In this document: piece by piece, positions 1 through 12,206 of the stretch
How the letters are laid out: the number at the start of each line of letters is the position of its first letter
Position numbering within the stretch: the first letter of the stretch is position 1
Source of the DNA: Pseudevernia furfuracea
Lineage: Eukaryota > Ascomycota > Lecanoromycetes > Lecanorales > Parmeliaceae
NCBI GenBank assembly: GCA_022315425.1
Contig: JAIUPT010000020.1
Span: 62,001 to 126,000, forward strand
Length of the DNA: 64,000 nucleotides
Direction of reading: 5' to 3'
The notes under the pieces: generated by a model
What the model saw: only the letters and a program-made list of their open reading frames with translations
Databases searched by the model: none
Told to the model about the DNA's origin: nothing
Made by a program: the position numbers and the translations under genes

Positions 1-417
1 CATTTACTACATTTTAGTATGTAGGGGAGAATCCAGCATACAGTGGTTCGAGGCAGCATCAGGACGGCGCTTGCAGGCCCAACGGTAGTAGCGATGAGAC
101 CTCCCAGAGCAATTGAACATAATACAATCAAGACCTTCTTTGGCCTTTTCGAGTTCCGAAACACAAGGACACCACCCCACAGAGCGGGCGACCAGAAGTA
201 GCTAAGCCGTGACAATGAGAAAGCCGAAGTTGCAATACCCAAAGGAAGGCCATCGCCACACAAAAGTTCATCGCTTGTGACTTGAAGTAAGACAGTTGTG
301 TAGCTTGCAATGATGAATAGCTCCTGAATGAAAACGTCACTTCTCGTTTGCTTGAGCTTGATGGAGCGCAGTAACGAACTTGAATTTTGGCGGCAACCTG
401 AATGAATGCTAGCATAA
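1..417 (-). CDS. partial exon of a multi-pass membrane protein, cut by the left edge
   Basis: On the minus strand one frame is open from a TAA near 417 to the window edge and has no ATG, so it reads as an internal or 3' exon. It encodes alternating hydrophobic stretches and short loops (LFIIASYTTVLL, then SYFWSPALWGGVLVF, then VLIVLCSIALGGLIATT). This resembles a family of uncharacterised fungal membrane proteins with a DELLxGDGxPLG-type loop, here DELLCGDGLPLG. Possible acceptors are the CAG just before 405 or the AAG just before 379. I found no 5' exon in the following 1.3 kb, so it may also be a gene fragment. The composition is clearly protein-like; the function is unknown. Confidence 0.45.
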
Positions 418-1755
418 CGTTATGCTCTTGATCATTACTTGAAAACCCTCGGAGATGCTCACCTAAGAAGTCATAAAGAGATCACCAGAGGTAGGATGTG
501 GATCCAGCAGCGACTGAAAGCCATCCACAGCGATTTTTTCACGGCGATTTTTCAAGATTCTAACGGATTCGACCACAAGCTTCGGAAGATGAAATTGAAA
601 ACGTCGAACGCATTATTCCTTAGAAAGTACGTCTTGTTTTCAAACTAGGATCTTCGGTGAATCCCTGATTCGGCGCACGCGTGTGGCCAATGTTGTAGAT
701 ATGGTTTCCTGGCCGGACAAGAAATACAGTGCTCTGAATTATATATGCAAAGAAATGTGAAAGCTTACAAGGCTAAGGGGATCCTGCAAAAGCCATTGAG
801 GCTGTAGTTGAACACAGTCAGCACAGAAGACGGAACGTTGGGGGATTTATAACGCATCGCAACCATCGCCTGCCGTGAGGCACTTGCTGCAGCATATCAT
901 TCCGGCCTTCGTTCAAGCGCAGTGTTTCGAGCGTGTAGATTCATGTTGCAAGGGAGAAGGACGCATGGGCCGTTTTTGCAACCCATGAAGCCGAGAAGGA
1001 AACACGTCGATCTTTGATCAGTTTCGTATAAATCGCCTTGTCTTCAGGGGACCCTGCGCCGAAGATGGTGTAGGCCGAGAGGATCTCATTAGAAAGCAGT
1101 CACACAATGTAAATCAGAAGGAGCCAAGGTCAACGCAATAAGCTGACGGCAGCGCCGAAGCACCTTCACCTTTTTGGAAAGTCTTCTACGATAAGGCTAC
1201 CTGCTACCTTGGGCATATGTGGTATACCTATCATACTACACGCAACCGCCAAACACGCTGACAGTCCAGAGCGCCCTGTCCTTGCCCACCGGCTCTAGTA
1301 TACAATACTACCTTACCCAGGCGGAAGATTGCGTCACATTAGCATGGGGAAGCTGAGACCTGCTTGCGTTCAACGCTAAAGACTTTCATTCCGTTTCTTC
1401 CAGTCCTCGGACGCTCAGCGCACCCCAAAGGACACTAGAGTCGACGCATGTGTTCATAAATCCAGTTCTGGTGACTTTGCGCTTCTCGAAGTCGAGGATG
1501 GAGAAGAGGAGGAACGGAGGGGGGGGATGTGTGCTCAGAGATTCATGGGGAAGATGATGGGTTTGGTAAGGTGGAAGAATAGAGGGGTGAATCAGTAGTG
1601 GAAACGAATGAGTGTGTAGTATCTAGCCATAAGAAACTCGGGCTCGAGACTTGACGTATTTCTTCCACTCATATATATATACTTCAGCATTTTATGTACC
1701 AACTTCTGGATCCCTCACCAATCAACACCCAACCATGTTGCTAAACCTCATCCCC
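418..1755. other. gene-poor stretch
   Basis: Only short frames with no protein-like composition are visible. A purine-rich run lies near 1490-1550 and a (TA)n-like run near 1670-1682. I see no RNA gene or mobile element. Confidence 0.5.
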
Positions 1756-2403
1756 TCAGTTAACCGGGATCGGCAGCAGAGTAAGTTGCACACTGCCCGA
1801 AGGAACCGGAAGCGGCCCCAGCTCCACATATGGGACCGTACTCGCCCCATTGACCACCGTTGACGGATAAGTATAAAAGGAGGAATATGCCGTATTCTGA
1901 CAAAGGATGGCCCCGTCGGCAAGTTCACAAGTCACCGGGGTATCCCCATAGAGAGCGCCCGGGCTGTCAAAGATGATACCACCGTACAAGTCGTAGTAGG
2001 TGGCGATTTCACCGGATGCGTCGTCTATGAGCGTGCCGTAAGTTGCATTGCCTAGACTAAAGATTTGCGATAGGTCTGGATCAGGCGCCTGGGAGCCGAA
2101 GCGAAGGACGAAGAGTCCGTCGCCGGCAAATGCCTGGCCGACGAAGAGATAGTCGCCGTCGAAAGGGGTGCCTGTGTCTGCTACGACGAGATAGAATGCT
2201 GATGATGTTGGGTGGGGTGCGGCTGTTGAGGTAGTAGGGTCCGCAGAGGAAAGGATGGACGATGTGAGATGGATTGAGCTGGTGGTTGCACTGGTGGTGG
2301 GGTGGACTGATGCGATAGTCGATGATTTCTTCACGTCGGCTGAGGCAGTTGCTGACGCGATGATGGAGAGCAGGCTCAAAAGCCGGCAGTATTGGAGGAG
2401 CAT
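1756..2403 (-). CDS. small secreted Ser/Thr-rich protein, hypothetical
   Basis: A single exon of 215 aa. Residues 1-21 form a signal peptide (hydrophobic core LLSLLSIIASATA). Residues 22-68 are Ser/Thr/Pro-rich, probably O-glycosylated. The rest is a compact, Gly/Asp/Tyr-rich, beta-looking domain with two Cys (CELADGAILC) and repeated short motifs (DGDYLFVGQAF, GDGLFVLRFG). This layout resembles fungal extracellular proteins in which a Thr/Ser stalk precedes a beta-rich head, but I do not recognise a named family. No GPI signal or membrane segment is visible at the C-terminus. Likely secreted; function unknown. Confidence 0.6.
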   Translation of the reverse strand: MLLQYCRLLSLLSIIASATASADVKKSSTIASVHPTTSATTSSIHLTSSILSSADPTTSTAAPHPTSSAFYLVVADTGTPFDGDYLFVGQAFAGDGLFVLRFGSQAPDPDLSQIFSLGNATYGTLIDDASGEIATYYDLYGGIIFDSPGALYGDTPVTCELADGAILCQNTAYSSFYTYPSTVVNGASTVPYVELGPLPVPSGSVQLTLLPIPVN

Positions 2404-5067
2404 TTTTACGTTAAGAGACGGGCTGAGGATGGTGCGGCGAGGGCAAGCGCAGTATGTAGAGTTCGGATCTGGGGTCCGCTGTCGTTTTTGTAAGTGGAGT
2501 AATTATGAATAATCCTGCGCAAATCTCCTTTGTTCACCACGTTAGGTCCAACATTCGTCTCCTACTTCCTTGAATGTAGAGGAGAGCTTATAGATTTAAA
2601 GTTTTCAAATTTCGCCTCTGCCTATGAAAGTCTGCCAAAGGATCTCGGGGAGCATTAGTTCGCTAGCATGAGTCCACTTGAGAGGTGTAGACATCCATGC
2701 AATACGAACAAGGTGGTGCATGAGATATGTAAGAAACGAAAACGGGTTTAGAGAAGTGGAGAAAAACCGGTATTCGTTCTCGATGCGGACAATTTTTATG
2801 CAAGATACCGCCACGGATGGCACCACTGGAATATTTCCGATGTCATTTATATAGTCAGCGATCCACCACGAAACGTCATTGGACATATTGTGCTTGGATT
2901 TTTGGAGAGAGGGTGTGTAGGTTTGTAAAGGATGGACTTCCCTGTAGACGCATTTCATGGTCACTTTCGCTTCGGTTTCTCATATGGGTAGAATTGTTGG
3001 TTATAAGGTTCCTGCTGTTGCCGAGGCACGAGGCAAGTGTGTGGCACGCTTAGAGGCGATAGACTCATAGACTAAGCAGAATGTCTATTGAGGCTATTGC
3101 TGTGTGACTGAACTGCATCTGTGTGTAGAAGAAAAGAAAAGAAACATATTATGCAGGTGGGCATAGATCAGATATCTATACACAAACTTGCTTCGATCTC
3201 TTTCTATCCAATCACTTCAAGATAAGTTAAATTTCAAGGTAATTCGAGTATCTTGAAGGATTGTATTTCAGTCTTTCAGATATCTTCATCTCTGATAGAT
3301 GTCGAGTGAGTGAATTCTCTGAGGTCAATTGGATCAATAGCTGTGAGACAAATTCTCTGAGGTCAATTGGATCAATAGCTGTGAGACATAATGGTCCTAG
3401 AGCCTATAACTATTCCCTTAGCAATAAAGCTAATTGTCAGCCACTGCAATATGAATTGAAGCTTGCTAAAGAATACCGGGGAATAAAACGATGTCACTCA
3501 CCGAAGACTTCCTAGAAATATATGAGTATTACAAATAAATCAAAAGGTAGTTGTGAAGTAATAAGGCTGCATAAAATTCTAATTGAACCCCTTAGTCGTA
3601 CCTTCTACAGTAAAGCGTGGCCACCGGAGTGACGCTCTCTCTCCCCTGATTCTTCCATCCTGTTCAGAATGGTAAATGTCGACGATAGGTTATATGAAGA
3701 TCAAAGTTGATTTTGGTGGTGAGAAATGTGCGTCAAAAGTACTGAACAGCGCAAGTGGTAGCCCTAAATCTACTCCGGAAGGTGACCCTGTAAGTCCTGA
3801 GTTAGGAGAGGGGGGAGTGTTTGTATGTGTGTGATTGCTACTTCGGAGGGGCGCCCCTCCAGCACTATTTGCTGGAGTGGGACCGTTGTTCCCCACTCGG
3901 CCTTTCGGCCATATCCGGTTTTATGTATGTTGTTCTACCTAGAGTCCATTCTAAAAGAAAACCCCATGCTGAGAAAGCGAATCTATACTCCGAGAAATCT
4001 ATACTTCGAAATAATCCCCCTTGCTCAAAGACAGTCCCCTAAATTTCCCCAGTGTCTGGTCTCATTATAGCCCACACTGTCGCCCACCAAGTGTCAGTTG
4101 GTGGCGACCTCGTCCATTAAGCCCCCTCCATATCGTCGCTCAGGGGGGAGGCACCCTCGGTGTCTACCTCCAGAGTGACCTTCCGCTTTGATCATTCGTG
4201 GCGGTGATGGGAGATCTGGTGACGGTGATGTTGATTGTGACTGTGGTGTTCGTGCCTGTATTTGCAATTGCCCCTGATTGCGAGCGTCTGGAAAATCGTC
4301 GAACCATAGTGTGTCGCCGCTATATATGGCGGCTAGGTTTAAATCATTTGAAGCCCATACACTCTGGGATCCATGGGTTTCAGCGGGTTATTTAATCTTG
4401 AAGGGGCCGTCCGTGATATCCGATAGCCTTTCAATATCGAGTCTCAACATAATGTTCTAATCGAACATAAGAACGTGCCACCTCTTCACTTTCTACAAGG
4501 AGCTTGCGACGAAAGTATTCTGCTACGATTAGTGCACGACATGTTCGTCAACTATCGACGAATATATGGCATGGGAATACATATCAAAACGGTTGTTTAC
4601 GTCTTCAAAATCTCTGGACATCAGGGGCTTCTATTAGGCAGACCTGATAAGGGCAAAAGGCCCGAAACTGGGCTCCCGTTCAGGTCAGACGCAATTCCGA
4701 ACTCTGCCCATCAGTATAGGTCTATATAGGCGCATTAAGTATTCAAGGCAACGCATCAGGCGGGGCCTAGGTTAGAGTACTCCGACATAAAAATCTCGTT
4801 GCAAAAGCCTTGGCGTTCTTCGCCCTTTGTACTACTGACAGTCGTGAATCCTCAACACCAATCAATCGCGCGTTCCTCCGCCTATTGCTCACTCAGCGAG
4901 AATTGCGCGCCTGTGTCGAGCGCCTACTTACGGCGTGTTGAATGCCCGCCGCCCCAAGGTAGTCAGTCACCATCACCATGGCCGCCAACACCACCACCCT
5001 CCCTTCATCCCCATAAAACCGACCCAACTCAACTCAACCCACCCCCACCCCCAAACCTCCCCCCACA
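2404..5067. other. intergenic, 2.7 kb
   Basis: I see no convincing gene. It holds the 38-bp tandem duplication at 3313-3388 and, around 4840-5060, a pyrimidine-rich leader running into the next gene. The ORFs at 3261-3515 and 3690-4070 have no protein-like features. Confidence 0.5.
3313..3388. repeat. perfect 38-bp tandem duplication
   Basis: The unit beginning AATTCTCTGAGG and ending GTGAGACA occurs twice head to tail, at 3313-3350 and 3351-3388, with no mismatch. Perfect identity points to a recent local duplication. Confidence 0.95.
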
Positions 5068-5705
5068 ATGGCACTCATGCCCCAACAACAGCGAACCCAA
5101 CCCCTCAGCATCTGGGCCCAGGTACTGAATCCCTCCCCCCCCCCCCGGGCTCACTTTTCTTCCTCTTTTTTACCCCCCCCCCCCCCGCCCCCCAAAACAA
5201 ACAAACGAAACGGAACAAACAAACACTGACCCCCGCCCCTCCTCCCCGCGCGCAACAGATGTCGTACACGCCCCCCCGCGGCCCCTGTTCGAGCAAGACC
5301 ACCCTCGTCACCACCTGCCCCTGCCACCGCTTCATGATGCACCCGTCGAAAGCGGGCACGGCCTTCGACTGCGACGGGTGCGGGCACCACGCCAGTTTCC
5401 ACCGGATGGAGAGCAGCAGGGGGGAAGAGGAGGCTGTGCGGCGGTGGAAGGAGGAGGCGGAGGCGGAGGCAGAGGAGAGGGAAAAGGGGCGGAAAAGAAA
5501 AATGGTGGTGGAGGGTGGGAGGGAAGGGGAGGAGATGGTGATGATGGAGGGGCCGGTTGTGGTGGGGTCGGGGAAGAATAAGAGGAGGAGGATGATTGGG
5601 GGAGTGGAGAGGGAGGGGGATGTGGTGGAGGTTTTGGAGGGGGAAGGGGAAGGGGATGAGGAGGTGCGGTTTACTGCGGGGAGGAAAAGGAAGGGGAGGG
5701 GATGA
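5068..5705 (+). CDS. small Cys/His-containing fungal protein with a Lys/Arg/Glu-rich tail
   Basis: Two exons, 5068-5121 and 5259-5705 (intron 5122-5258, GT-AG), give 166 aa. The start was chosen because exon 1 (MALMPQQQRTQPLSIWAQ) joins in phase to the second exon, and the intron holds the long poly-C runs that would otherwise be coding. Residues about 19-60 carry a CPCHRFMMHP segment followed by CDGCGHHASFH, so four Cys and several His could bind a metal. The remaining 100 residues are low-complexity and strongly charged, with a basic KNKRRRM stretch that could be a nuclear signal. I do not recognise a named family. Metal binding and nuclear location are inferences. Confidence 0.6.
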
Positions 5706-6067
5706 GAAGAGGTACTGCTGGGATGGAACGAGGGTGCGGTTCAGTACACGGGGCTATGAGATTGACGGTAGGGGGAACGGTTTCAGCTCTAGATACCCAG
5801 CAAGGCGAATGCAAATCCTTTGAGAAGACTTCATTGACTTTTTGCTGTAGCAACGCTACCTATGCTGGGGCATAGACGCTGGTATGTGCTAGGAATTGAT
5901 CCTATGCTCGCACACATGAAGGAAATCGCCGTTTTGGTATCGTATTCGATCAGAAAACCATGACTTTCATGCAAGCAGAAAGCCCTTCCTCCAGCGCCTA
6001 TCGCTAAATCGTGACTGCATACAACGCCGACTTTTAAGAAATTCTCGCTACTTCCAAATCAAGAAAT
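5706..6067. other. intergenic between convergent genes
   Basis: This 362-bp stretch lies between the 3' ends of two convergent genes. I see no further structure. Confidence 0.5.
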
Positions 6068-8861
6068 CTATCCTCCGCCCCTCGCAAGGTGGATGACGAG
6101 TTTGTTGGCGAGGTCGAGGAATGGTTGAGGACTAGTAACGTCCTTGTCCGCGACCCTATGCCCAGACCCAATGAACTCCGTGATCTCCTCGCCCTTCTTA
6201 TTCACCACCTTATGTTCTCCAATGATCGACTCATACCCTGCACACTTGAAGTCGACCAAGTAGGTTTCTAGCTCTAGGACGTAGATCTGAAGGTCTAGAT
6301 AAACGAAGCAGGCAGTGTTGTCGAAGTTGTGAGCGACATGCTCGGTGCTAACGCTGGTTGCAGATCCGGCTGCTGAGCTCAGGCTGCCAAGCGGAAGACT
6401 ACCGCGGCGTCCTGATCCATCGTTGCTGTTGAGATCGATGCGGCTGCTTTTTGCAGAATTGGAGCTGATCCCACCAGGTGGGCCCATTACCTTCTTCTCC
6501 CATCGGACATGGATGCACCAAGGATCTTTGGGTATGTAACCAGGAGGAAAGTGATTGATATCGACGTCATTATCGTTCTCGCTGTCGGATTCGTTCTGAT
6601 AGGAAGGTTGGGCTTCAGTCTGGTCGCTTCCGGAAGCTCCATCCTCGTCATCACTGGAATCTGAAGGATTGTTGGCGGGAGCGTGATGACGGTCAAGTAT
6701 GTTGTGCTTTTCTTTCTCGGGACTCTCAGAAAGCGTAGATTCGGCCGCGGTGAGATGAGTGGCTCCAGCAACGTTGACAGGGTAAGGAGCACCATCGTGA
6801 GGCTTGTTCTGTTGGGGTTCCGCAACTTGCCATTGGCAGTCTCCCATTGAACCCAACGCCTTGTAAAGACACTTGATTGCGTCTAGAGGCTCGCTTTTAC
6901 TTCGAATGCCAAATTGCCACTTAGTGCGATTACCCTTTGTTTTGGGAGTCGTGATGACGACCCCTGTAGGGTCTTTGGAGGCGTTGGCAGTGATTGTCTG
7001 AAGGTGAATCGTGGACCGAGAGAATGGTTTCAGACGGCGAGCTGTCTCAACTTGCTCCTCCTTAGTCTGCTCGCGAGTACCGACATCGAGTGACAGTTTA
7101 GAGAGCTTTTCCATTTCTTTAGGCTCGAGAGTCTCGCCTTGTTCTTCTGCATGCCTACGACGCTGATCCGCCCTTCGCATTTCCATGAGCTGATTATGGT
7201 ACATAGGTAGACTCGTAGTAAGGATACCGATCTTGCTGACATATGGCTTTTCCAGCGCCTCTTCCCGAGCCGCGCTGACAGGAGTCTCGAGGGTAGATGA
7301 TTTGTGCTCACTGCCTGCCAGTGTGGTACCTGAGTCCAGCTGGGCTTTGCGTAGCTGTTGATCATTGTTGCTGGCGGTGAAGCTATCGAAGTTGGACTGG
7401 GCAGCCTCAGCCATTGGCGAAGAGAACTGCTGTGATGTTGAGTTCCATGCTGGTGGTGAGGTTGCGAGGAAGCCCAGATTTTGGGCGTTGGTGAAAGTCG
7501 CTGTTGACGTAAATTAGTCGCTCTTCGCATATATCATTCGATCCTGACAACATGCAGGGCCGGCCACAGCTGGCAATCGCGTAATGTCACGCCGAATGGA
7601 GTATGTTACTTACGATTGGTCTGCATGATCTGATTTTCTCTCACGATCAAATACGCGTCCTTGATCGCGTTTGGCTCATCCTTGCCAAGTGCATCCTGCA
7701 CATCATCCTTGGCATAACCCATTGTCTTCCCTAATTTACCGATCACAGACTCATGAATCTGTTCTTGCACCGCCGGCGGCTTTCCAGGTGCCAGCGACCG
7801 CGGATCTATGGCCTTGTTTGGATCAACTCCCGTGTCGATAAATTCCTCGACAGGCTGTTTCAAATAATCCTCGAGACCTTCATTAAACCATGGATCCTGG
7901 CGGATGTCAGGAATGCTGATACGCTGAACAGGGTTGACTTTCAGCATCTTATGAATGATATGCTTTGCCCCAGAAGACACAAAAGGCGGCGTCTGGTACG
8001 ATCCGGTGGCAATTTTCTTGAAGAGTGCTGGAATCAAATCGTCATCGAATGGCAGGCGGCCGACTAACAAAACATAAAGTATAACACCGCAACTCCATAC
8101 GTCCACCTCTGGCCCAGCATACAGCTTTCCCGAAATCACCTCAGGCGCCGCATAGTTGGGGCTGCCACAGCTGGTCTTCAAGAAGTTGCCGTCCGTCATG
8201 ATATTGCTCAATCCAAAGTCGGCAATCTTGACGTTGAGGTCGGAATCGAGCAGGAGATTCTCTGGCTTCAAGTCTCTATGGACGATCTTGTGCCGATGGC
8301 AGTACTCCACAGCACAGACGATTTGCTGGAAAAAGCGGCGAGCCTTGGTCTCTGCCATCTTGCCGTGCTTGACAAGGTAATCAAAGAGTTCTCCCCCAGC
8401 GTATTCAAGTACCATGATGATATCTGTGGGACTTGTGATCACGGTAAATCTGCAACAGTCAGCTACTGTCTCTATTGTCAATAAAGACTTATGAGTTCAT
8501 ACAGCTTGATAATATGCGGATGTCTCAGCAGTTGCAGGTATTGAATCTCTCTCTCAACTCTCCCCGCCATGTCTCTTGATATGAGCTTCTTGCGCGATAT
8601 TATCTTGAGAGCCACCTCTTGTTTCGTGAAACGGTGGGTTGCCAGCTTGACTTTGCCAAAGGACCCTTCACCTAGTGTTCTTACGACGTCGTATGCACCT
8701 ATTTGCTGGGCAATGCGACGGTCGGCAGGGACCCTGGCTACTCGGCTAGCAGCTTGATGAGAATCTGTCCTCGGTCTGGCCGCATCTCGTTGATTGCGAC
8801 GCTCTACCGCAGGCCCAGAGAGTGACATGGAGAGCTCCTCATCATCGAAGGTAGATGCCAT
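6068..8861 (-). CDS. snf1: SNF1/AMPK alpha subunit, carbon-stress Ser/Thr kinase
   Basis: Three exons on the minus strand, 8861-8503, 8449-7614 and 7500-6068 (introns of 53 and 113 bp), give 875 aa. The kinase domain spans about 57-310: glycine loop GEGSFG at 64-69, ATP lysine K86, HRD at 177-179, DFG at 197-199, activation-loop threonine T212 in KTSCGSPNY, and APE at 221-223. A UBA-like autoinhibitory segment follows. The C-terminal regulatory domain (adenylate-sensor/KA1 type) contains IHVRWEKK and the late LVDFKCAGYE segment. Snf1 phosphorylates regulators that lift glucose repression and forms a complex with Snf4 and a beta subunit. The start at 8861 (MASTFDDEEL) fits the family; an in-frame ATG at 8930 would add 23 residues. 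It is divergent from nothing close, with 1.6 kb upstream. Confidence 0.95.
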
Positions 8862-10491
8862 CTTGATGTACCACTGTCTTGATGTGCAGGTATGAGGGTT
8901 GGTAGGGGTATGAAGGTTGTAGAGCTCCACTCAAGTTCACCTTCACGAGCCTTGGGAGAAGGTTTAGACGCGGAGCTTCGATAGCTCGCTCTCGGAATAT
9001 TCCTAAACTATCTCTTCACCAGGTACTCGAGGAGAAGGTAGGTAGGTGTACTCTCGGACAATGTTTGCTGATTGCTTTAGCAAGCTCGAGCTTGGAAGGA
9101 AGATTGGGTATTGGCTGGAGCTTCATGCAGCTTTCTGTTGTTGCCAGAGTCTGTTGGGTGTGGTTGAGAATGGGGAGCCTCAGGGAATCTGAGGTGCACA
9201 GGTTTGTGTCTGTTGACGGGTGTCCAGAGCGACGTTGCCCGATTGGCCTATGAAACTCCGAGGGTGGTCCGGACACTATCCAGAATAGTGATGGACAATC
9301 ACTTTTTGATTGAGCTTGAGTAAGGATGTATTGAAGGAGTAAAGAGGTACTCGTAGGATACACATGGTATATTGTAAAGTGTTGAACATCAACTGGGAAA
9401 GCGAGTGTGGCTGAAATGAAATGATTCGGATTAAGGTCGGCGGGACAGCTGTGGCTCTCGATTTATTTAGTGTGTGCAAAACGCTCTTTTATACAATTCC
9501 TTGGCATCGCAAGTTCTGCCAGTGACCTGGATTCATCTTATTATTTATCCTCAAGGGATTTGAAATTTACCTGATTGTTGTATATTTTAGAAGATGTTTT
9601 TTTTTTTTTAAAATCCATCTGCTTCTCCCGGGTTGGCCCGGAGAGGGTGTGTGACTTAATCGGCGGCCTATGGGGCCGGGGGTCATTTTAAGGAGTAGCT
9701 AAGTTTTTAGGCACGCTGTCCAGCGAGCTAGCCTAGCCTATCTTTAATCACTTTCTTATTGCTGGTATCAGACGTGAAGGCACCAATAATTGGGGGCAGA
9801 ATCAAGTCAATCTCATGGCTCTACAACATCATGAATTTATTGGGTTGCTTCAACAGTGGCTTTCTCTGGTCCATGAGGCAGAGAGTCCAAAAATTCGCCC
9901 AAGTAAGAATTGTTCACCGCATGTAGCCTAGAAATGAGGCTATTGGTTTGAGTGGCTTGATGATCATGTCCGTTAGAAAAACCAGCTTCAGCTAGGCATC
10001 CATTCAATTCATCATCTTAAGGAAGTTAAAGAGACTTCTAATCCTTGAATCTCGCGTGCCAAATTGATAACTCAAAAGTACTGCACTTTCGGACGTTTCG
10101 ATCTTCCAATAGCTGCTGGTCGGCCCATTGTGAGATCTCGAAATAAAAGGCTCAGGATTTCGGAAGCATCTCTACATCCCTGACAGCATTTCATCAAACT
10201 TTGTACAATCGAATTACTCCAATTGTCTTTGCAGCCGTGAGCCGCACTCATTCGACTTTGACGCTGGATGAATTATCCTGGCCGTGGTCCGGGAAAAGAG
10301 CGTTGAATGTCCAGGGCTTCCTAACGAGGCCACGTAAGAACCGTAGACGGAGCGATGTAGAAGCGAGCTCGTTATTGAGAAGAGTGTTGGCTCATGCGGA
10401 GCGCCGCTCCGGGACCCCTGAATCCTTTGATGCAAAGAAACGCTGGGAAAGGCCTTTTTGGGCATTTGGGGGTTCTTCCAATGCCACATGG
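8862..10491. other. upstream region of SNF1, intergenic
   Basis: This 1.6-kb stretch separates SNF1 from the next minus-strand gene. A T-run near 9597-9609 and short pyrimidine tracts are visible. The small ORFs here look like shadows. Confidence 0.5.
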
Positions 10492-10942
10492 TCACCTAAG
10501 ATTAGCGTCCTCCAGCTCCAGTCTCTCTACCAGCTTTTTCCGTAGAAAGGGACTGAGACCCAAGCTGGATCTTCGTCAATCAGAGTTCAGTCAGGGCATG
10601 CTCTTGAACTCACAAGCCATCCCTCGTAACAACCCTATAGCTTCCGGAGTTCTGATACCTCCCATGCCCATCAACAAACTTTCCCGCCCCATCCACCTCA
10701 AGACTTCCAAAGATATCCTCGGGATCCGGTATCCGACCGAAGTCTGGTGGATGCCTCTCATCGTAGACGTGGATATAGCCACCTCGTCCACCACCGCCAG
10801 CACCACCTTGGCTACTCGCTCCCCCAGCGCCGTCTCCCCCTGTCCCACCCCCGCCGCCGTACGCTGTCCCCCGTCTCTTCTGCTGCTGCTGTGGGAAGAA
10901 AGCTCCGCCGGAGCCAAGACTTGAGCCAGAGGTCGAGGCCAT
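10492..10942 (-). CDS. conserved short fungal protein, Gly-rich N-terminus
   Basis: Two exons, 10942-10614 and 10564-10492 (49-bp GT-AG intron), give 133 aa. Without splicing the frame stops right after the conserved block; splicing restores a natural ending (GFLGLSPFLRKKLVERL), which supports the intron. Residues about 1-60 are Gly/Gln/Ser-rich and probably disordered. Residues about 68-133 look well conserved: the acidic DPEDIFGSLEVDG, then DGHGRYQNSGSYRVVTRDG, then the amphipathic C-terminal helix. I recall similar C-termini in uncharacterised filamentous-fungal proteins but cannot name the function. There is no signal peptide or membrane segment. An ATG at 10969 in the same frame could add nine residues. 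Confidence 0.65.
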
Positions 10943-12206
10943 TGCTTGTGCTTGTGATATCACGTTCACATCCGCACATGCATGCTGTGCAATGACGGAA
11001 TGCAGGATGTTAAGAAATCTATGGTTCTCGGTGAACGAATCGGGTGTTGGGGGGAGTTTGGTGGTGGTGCCGACCGCAAGCTCGGCTCTGGGAGGCGCGT
11101 TGGAGAGAAGAGAGAGAATATGGCTGTTGAAGGGTTGATCGTCTGGAAAGATATACTGGTCGGATTGTCAGTAGGAGATGCTTAGAGCATTGCTAGACGT
11201 ACGATGTGAGGATTTCCTTCCAACGTTGCTACGCTGCGGCGACTGGCAACGGCGAGGGGCTTCAAAAATGCCCTACGCACAGTCCGAGCGAACATTGGGG
11301 CCGTCTGCACTAGGAGTATTAAAAGAGAAACGGACAATGGTGGTGATGATCCTTCCGCCCAAAGTACCTCGGTAATGGCTCGGCAAGACTAAGGTACTCT
11401 AGCTCCTTTGCGTAGAGCGGTTTAGTTCCCAAGCTGCCACGCTCCTCATCGTTCGGACATTTGTTTCCCCCCCCCCAAGTAAAATGGGAGAGAAACAAGA
11501 TCTTTACGCGCGCCCTCTCCGCTCGTAAAGCCCCGTTCAGGTGATCTCGAAGATGGCCGCTATGGCGGGGTAAACCGGGAAGCAGTGTGCGACCCATTCT
11601 GGCTCTTCTATCAAAATGATTGCTAATCAGTTTCTCCGTTCGTTCGTTTTCGACTTTCCCCTCTATCATATACGATTATGAAGTGGAAGCCCTCTTTCGG
11701 CTGGGGCTCCACTAAGGGATGCGCGACGAAAGTAACATGCTACGATTAGAGGCGCCCTTGTCGTTCTGGTATGAATCGTTCATGCGGCATATCACGATAT
11801 TGCCATCGCCGCCCAAAGGAACTCTTCTGAGGCTTTATTCTAAATAGAGCCGACCGCTCATCTTAAGTTCAGTTTCTCAAACACCTGTTGATCTTTATAT
11901 GTTACGCAGGAGACCATGATGAGAAATCCTTGAATCTTTCCCTCGATTTTCCTGTATGTCACTTCACTCTCTGCAGTTTTGATTCTTTTGCAAGTACCTC
12001 TACAATGCATATTCTACAAAGTCCTTGCTCTCACCATCAAAGTAAGTTTGCATTATCACGCACACCATGGTCCGAGGATCTGAATACTGACAGAGCTGTT
12101 CAGTCTCACATATGTCACTGCACCAAACCCTCCCCCTAGCTTCAGCATTCAAGTTGATCTCAATCGCTCCAAGCCAAGAAATCTATACTTGATATACGTT
12201 GACACC
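10943..12206. other. intergenic, 1.3 kb
   Basis: No gene recognised. A C10 run sits near 11468. Short pyrimidine tracts near 11940-12130 may belong to the leader of the next ORF. Confidence 0.45.

Noticed and set aside
4935..5705. 256-aa unspliced frame covering the Cys/His protein
   Set aside because: Its N-terminal half translates poly-C tracts; the spliced model with a GT-AG intron gives a cleaner protein.
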